Source of the DNA: Solirubrobacterales bacterium
GTDB taxonomy: Bacteria; Actinomycetota; Thermoleophilia; Solirubrobacterales; Solirubrobacteraceae
Length of the DNA: 9,266 nucleotides
Assembly (NCBI GenBank): GCA_013695395.1
Contig: JACDAP010000001.1
Location: 1-9,266, forward strand
Reading direction: 5' to 3'
Every line of letters begins with the position of its first letter. Within the stretch, counting starts at the first letter, position 1. Shown piece after piece: positions 6,465 through 9,266 of this stretch. The notes below the pieces were generated by a model. The model had not been told where the DNA came from. It searched no databases and saw only the letters and a list, made by a program, of their open reading frames with translations. A program made the translations under genes and the position numbers.

Positions 6465-7247
6465 CTACTGCGCCAGCTGTCCGCCATCCACGACGAGCGT
6501 GTGGCCCGTGACGAACGACGACGCGGACGAGCTGAGGAAAACGATCGCCCCCTTGAGGTCGGACTCGCTGCCGAAGCGTCCCAACGGGATGCGGTCGAGG
6601 ATCACCTCTTTGCGCTCCGCAAAGACCTTGTCGGACATGATCGATGGAAACCAGCCCGGCGCGATCGCGTTGACATTGACGCCGCGGCTCGCCCACTTGC
6701 ACGCGAGGTCCTGCGTGAACGTGACGACCCCGCCCTTGCTCGCGTTGTAGGCGATCGCATCGATGCTCTCCGCTGGCGCCCCGCGCATCGCCATGATCGA
6801 CGCGATGTTCACGATCCGTCCGGCGCCCTGCGCGAGCATCACACGGCCGGCAGCCTGTGCGAACAGGAACACACCGGTCAGGTTGACGTCGATGACCTTC
6901 TGCCAGCCCGTGAGCGGCATCTCCTCGGGCGGCGCGGCCCAGGTCGTGCCGGCGTTGTTGACGAGAACGTCGATCCGCCCGAACTCGGCCACCGCCCGGT
7001 CCACCACGGCCTGCACCTGCGTCTGATCGCGCGTGTCGCACGCAGCACCTACAGCGCGTACCCCGTGAGCATCCGCCAGTTCTGCGGCGGCAGCGGCGCA
7101 ACGTTCGCCGTCGCGCGCACACAGCACCAGATCGGCCCCCGCCTCCGCGAGCGCATCCGCCATCTGCCGCCCGATACCGGTCGCTCCCCCCGTGACGATC
7201 GCGACGCGCCCAGTCAGATCGAAGAGCTCCGAAAGCGGGGTGCTCAT
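6465..7247 (-). CDS. Short-chain dehydrogenase/reductase (SDR)
   Basis: This 260-aa classical SDR oxidises an alcohol or reduces a ketone with NAD(P). Motifs: nucleotide-binding TGGATGIG (19-26), NNAG (97-100), catalytic Asn122, Ser150, Tyr167 and Lys171 (YNASK), PGW (197-199) and the C-terminal VVDGG (252-256). After beta-2 the sequence is CAR (43-45); an Arg there usually favours NADP(H), which is an inference. I chose the ATG at 7247-7245 because it overlaps the TGA of the upstream ligase (ATGA), and minus-strand TTGGAG (7256-7261) lies 8 nt upstream. An in-frame ATG at 7277 would add 10 poorly family-like residues inside the ligase gene. FabG-like and hydroxyacyl-CoA dehydrogenases share this layout. 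In context it could oxidise a cyclic alcohol to the ketone preceding C-C cleavage, or a 3-hydroxyacyl-CoA. Confidence 0.93.
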   Translation of the reverse strand: MSTPLSELFDLTGRVAIVTGGATGIGRQMADALAEAGADLVLCARDGERCAAAAAELADAHGVRAVGAACDTRDQTQVQAVVDRAVAEFGRIDVLVNNAGTTWAAPPEEMPLTGWQKVIDVNLTGVFLFAQAAGRVMLAQGAGRIVNIASIMAMRGAPAESIDAIAYNASKGGVVTFTQDLACKWASRGVNVNAIAPGWFPSIMSDKVFAERKEVILDRIPLGRFGSESDLKGAIVFLSSSASSFVTGHTLVVDGGQLAQ

Positions 7248-8782
7248 GTCGTGGACTCCAACTGAGCGCGGGCCCACGGCGCAATGTCGCGCTTGAGCAC
7301 CTTCCCGGTCGCCGTGCGTGGTAACGGCTCGTCGCGGAACAGCACAGAACGCGGCCGCTTGTAGCCGGCGAGCGATGCGAACGCCCCGAGCACGTCGTCC
7401 TCGCTCGGACCGCCTGGCCCCGGAACGACCACCGCCACCGGCACCTCACCCCATCGACCGTCCGGCACGCCGACCACTGACGCCTCGAGCACGCCGTCGA
7501 TCCGATACAGCACGTCCTCGATCTCCTTGGGGTAGATGTTGAGGCCACCGGAGATGATCAGGTCACGTTTGCGTCCGGTGATCGTGAGGTAGCCATCCTC
7601 GTCGACCCGCCCGAGGTCACCGGTGTTGAGCCAGTCGTCCTGAAACACCTCGGCTGTCGCCTCGGGGTTGCGGTAGTACTCCTTCATCGTCGCCAGCGAG
7701 CGCAGCAGCACCTCGCCCTCCCCGCTCTCCACGATCGCGCCGTCAGCGTCGCGAATCGCCATCTGGGTCACGGAGCCCGCGCGTCCCGCGCTCCCCGCGT
7801 GCGAGATCGCCTCGTCGGTCTGCAGCATCGTCGCCACGGTCGGAAACTCGGACAGGCCGTACCCCTGCACGACCTGGCAGCCGGGAAGTTCCGCGTTGAG
7901 CTGTTCCAGGACCGTGGTGGGCACCGGCTCGGCACCCGAGATGATCCACCGCAGCGAGCTCGCGCGGAGGACGTCGAGCAGGTCCGGCGCATCCAGCAGC
8001 TGCTTCAACAGCGTCGGGACCAGGAAGGTGTGCGTGCAGTGTTCGGTCGCAGCCGTGCGGGCGATTCGATCGACCCTCACGCCACCTGTCGGCAGCACGA
8101 CCGACGAGCCCCCGAGCCACCAGAGAGTGAGAACCAGGTTGTGGAATCCCGCCGCCCAGGAGAACGACGGAACCGACAAGTAGCGATCGCCGTCGGTGAG
8201 ACCGAAATCCGGGACCTGCTGAAACGCGTTCCAGAGGATCCCGGCGTGAGTCTGCGCAGCTGCCTTCGGCGCACCGGTTGTCCCCGAGGTGTAATAGAGC
8301 ATGGCGAGCTCCCCGCTCCCTGGCCCGGGGAGCGGCGAGGCGGCCGCCCGGCTCAGCAGGGCCTCATAGTCGATGGTGCCGCTGACCGACACGGGGCCGA
8401 CCGAGACCACGAGCTCAGGGAGCGCGGAGATGTCCGCGACCCGTTCCGCTGCTCCCTCGTCCAGCACGAGGCAGCGGGCCCCGCATCCGACGATCACGGC
8501 CTCCACCTCGCGCGCGGAGTTCAGGACGTTCACCGGCACACAGATCACACCCGCCGCAGCGCATCCGAAGAAGACCTCCGGCCATGCGGTGCCGTTCGGC
8601 AGCAGGACCGCGACTCGATCGCCCTTATTGGCTCCGAGAGCGTGAAGCGCATTCGCGAACTGGAGTGCGCGTGACCGGAGCTGGCGATAGGTGCGCGTAG
8701 CCCCGTCGATGGAGAGAGCGACCGCGTCACAACGCCGCGACCTGGCCGTGCGGTCGAGCACCGTGAAGAGATTTCCGAACAC
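7244..8782 (-). CDS. AMP-forming acyl-CoA synthetase (class I adenylate-forming)
   Basis: This 512-aa enzyme would activate a carboxylic acid with ATP to an acyl-adenylate and then its CoA thioester. Motifs in order: P-loop YYTSGTTGAPK (163-173), GYGLSE (307-312), TGDLGRVDEDGYLTITGRKRD (387-407) with the ribose-binding Asp389 and hinge region at Arg404-Asp407, GGLNIYPKEIE (412-422), and PRTATGK with catalytic Lys494. The length is normal and all active-site residues are intact. The start is a GTG at 8782; the only upstream in-frame codons run back to a stop at 8824-8822 without another usual start, and the N-terminus fits the family. The Shine-Dalgarno is weak. The gene is first in an operon with the SDR (ATGA overlap). 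Substrate class (fatty, alicyclic or aromatic acid) cannot be read by eye; the operon suggests an acid released by the nearby ring-opening hydrolase. Confidence 0.93.
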   Translation of the reverse strand: MFGNLFTVLDRTARSRRCDAVALSIDGATRTYRQLRSRALQFANALHALGANKGDRVAVLLPNGTAWPEVFFGCAAAGVICVPVNVLNSAREVEAVIVGCGARCLVLDEGAAERVADISALPELVVSVGPVSVSGTIDYEALLSRAAASPLPGPGSGELAMLYYTSGTTGAPKAAAQTHAGILWNAFQQVPDFGLTDGDRYLSVPSFSWAAGFHNLVLTLWWLGGSSVVLPTGGVRVDRIARTAATEHCTHTFLVPTLLKQLLDAPDLLDVLRASSLRWIISGAEPVPTTVLEQLNAELPGCQVVQGYGLSEFPTVATMLQTDEAISHAGSAGRAGSVTQMAIRDADGAIVESGEGEVLLRSLATMKEYYRNPEATAEVFQDDWLNTGDLGRVDEDGYLTITGRKRDLIISGGLNIYPKEIEDVLYRIDGVLEASVVGVPDGRWGEVPVAVVVPGPGGPSEDDVLGAFASLAGYKRPRSVLFRDEPLPRTATGKVLKRDIAPWARAQLESTT

Positions 8783-9142
8783 GTCACCAGCATGTCGATC
8801 CCCACAGAGCAGGAAAGAACGCTACACCGGCCGACCTGGAACCTTCGACAAGCCCCTTGGCAGAGACACACGTGGCGGCCGGCCGTGCGTGGGGGCCTCG
8901 GCGCCTGCATGAACGAGGCAGAGGCGTCCGAGAACGCGCGACAGGCGCGCCGCCGGACAGCTTTCGATGGTGCTGTCGGACGGCGGGGCGTTCGGCGGGA
9001 CGTGAGCTCCACCGGCCCGGTGCATCGCGCGGTCGGTCTACGTGATCCGTCTGGGCGCGTCGCCTCGGTGAGGGTCGCGACGCTTCGTGGACGCCGGCGG
9101 CGCTGAGGGACTGGGTGAAGGCCGCACAGGGGTGAGCCGGCC
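8783..9142. other. 360-bp region without a convincing gene, upstream of the ligase-SDR operon
   Basis: No open frame here looks protein-like: those that exist are Arg-rich and lack family features. The stretch lies between the end of a minus-strand acyltransferase-like gene and the start of the minus-strand ligase, so the ligase-SDR promoter is expected near 8790-8950. I see one notable inverted repeat (8948-8985) and a 7-bp one, GCTGAGG at 9102-9108 with CCTCAGC at 9141-9147, the latter probably fortuitous. No tRNA or other RNA gene was recognised. Confidence 0.5.
8948..8985. repeat. Imperfect inverted repeat, 14-bp arms, 10-nt loop
   Basis: CGCCGCCGGACAGC (8948-8961) and GCTGTCGGACGGCG (8972-8985) are complementary at 12 of 14 positions, with a perfect inner GACAGC/GCTGTC, around a 10-nt loop. 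It lies about 160 nt after the acyltransferase-like stop and 166 nt before the ligase start. It may be a terminator-type hairpin without a U-tract for the first gene, or an operator for the second. Strong GC content raises the chance of coincidence. Confidence 0.45.
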
Positions 9143-9266
9143 TCAGCCGAAGATCGGAAACGTGCGGCGCCGCGCGAGGGCGTCCATCCCGTGCTGGATG
9201 CTCTGGCGGACCTCCTCGTACTTCGCCTTGACGTAGTCCTCGTCGCTGGCCTTCTCCGGGTCGCGG
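9143..9266 (-). CDS. C-terminal fragment, PlsC-type acyltransferase-like
   Basis: Reading the minus strand from the right edge gives an open frame of 40 codons ending in TGA (9145-9143); the start lies beyond the window. The tail is charged and helical (ASDEDYVKAKYEEVRQSIQ, fragment residues 6-24), followed by MDALARRRTFPIFG at the C-terminus. A helix ending in M(D/Q)xLxxxRRFP(I/V)(F/L)G-stop is typical, as I recall it, of actinobacterial 1-acylglycerol-3-phosphate acyltransferase-like (PlsC family) proteins, which acylate lysophospholipids at the membrane. The HxxxxD active site would be upstream and is not visible, so this call is tentative. Coding is supported by G/C third positions throughout the fragment. 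Confidence 0.45.
   Translation of the reverse strand, partial: RDPEKASDEDYVKAKYEEVRQSIQHGMDALARRRTFPIFG

Noticed and set aside
7248..7277. Longer N-terminus for the SDR from the ATG at 7277
   Set aside because: The ATGA overlap with the ligase stop and the TTGGAG site 8 nt before the ATG at 7247 support the shorter form, which also matches the usual SDR N-terminus.
6232..7548. 438-codon minus-strand frame overlapping the SDR and ligase
   Set aside because: It is Arg/Ser/Gly-rich and out of frame with the SDR, which has all its motifs intact. Shadow frame.
8792..9106. 104-codon plus-strand frame in the gap upstream of the ligase
   Set aside because: The product is Arg-rich without hydrophobic core or motif, and there is no good ribosome site. 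Treated as chance.

Overview
The window is high-GC bacterial DNA with strong G/C bias at third codon positions, GTG starts and tightly packed or overlapping genes. Gene content (a Tat-type lipoprotein dioxygenase, a DUF2294-like protein, several CoA-dependent lipid-type enzymes) fits an actinobacterium, perhaps of the Solirubrobacterales/Thermoleophilia type. That placement is an inference; no marker gene is present.

Left part (1-3437). The window opens inside the 5' end of a minus-strand gene resembling DUF2294 (1-164). About 260 bp without a recognisable gene follow, then a minus-strand gene for an exported, lipid-anchored intradiol ring-cleavage dioxygenase (425-1081). Divergent from it is a two-gene plus-strand unit: a 530-aa protein of unknown function with an internal duplication (1198-2790), and a 216-aa protein with two membrane helices around an external domain (2787-3437). 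The two overlap by 4 nt and are probably translationally coupled.

Central and right part (3464-8782). This looks like a catabolic cluster. A minus-strand pair encodes a VOC-fold (glyoxalase-like) protein (4292-4837) and a crotonase-fold hydrolase (3464-4258). The hydrolase closely resembles 6-oxocamphor hydrolase, the CoA-independent retro-Claisenase that opens cyclic beta-diketones. Divergent from this pair, across a 273-bp control region, is an acyl-CoA dehydrogenase with an Asp catalytic base (5111-6388). Convergent with that is a second minus-strand operon: an AMP-forming acyl-CoA synthetase (7244-8782) and an SDR dehydrogenase (6465-7247), joined by an ATGA overlap. A plausible scheme is: the SDR oxidises a cyclic alcohol or hydroxyacyl intermediate, the hydrolase opens a beta-diketone ring to a keto acid, the ligase makes its CoA ester, and the dehydrogenase starts beta-oxidation. 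The natural substrate cannot be read from the sequence.

Right edge (8783-9266). A 360-bp stretch has no convincing gene but contains an imperfect 14-bp inverted repeat. It is followed by the last 40 codons of a minus-strand gene whose C-terminus resembles actinobacterial PlsC-type acyltransferases. No RNA gene, CRISPR array, insertion sequence, transposase or transcriptional regulator was seen.
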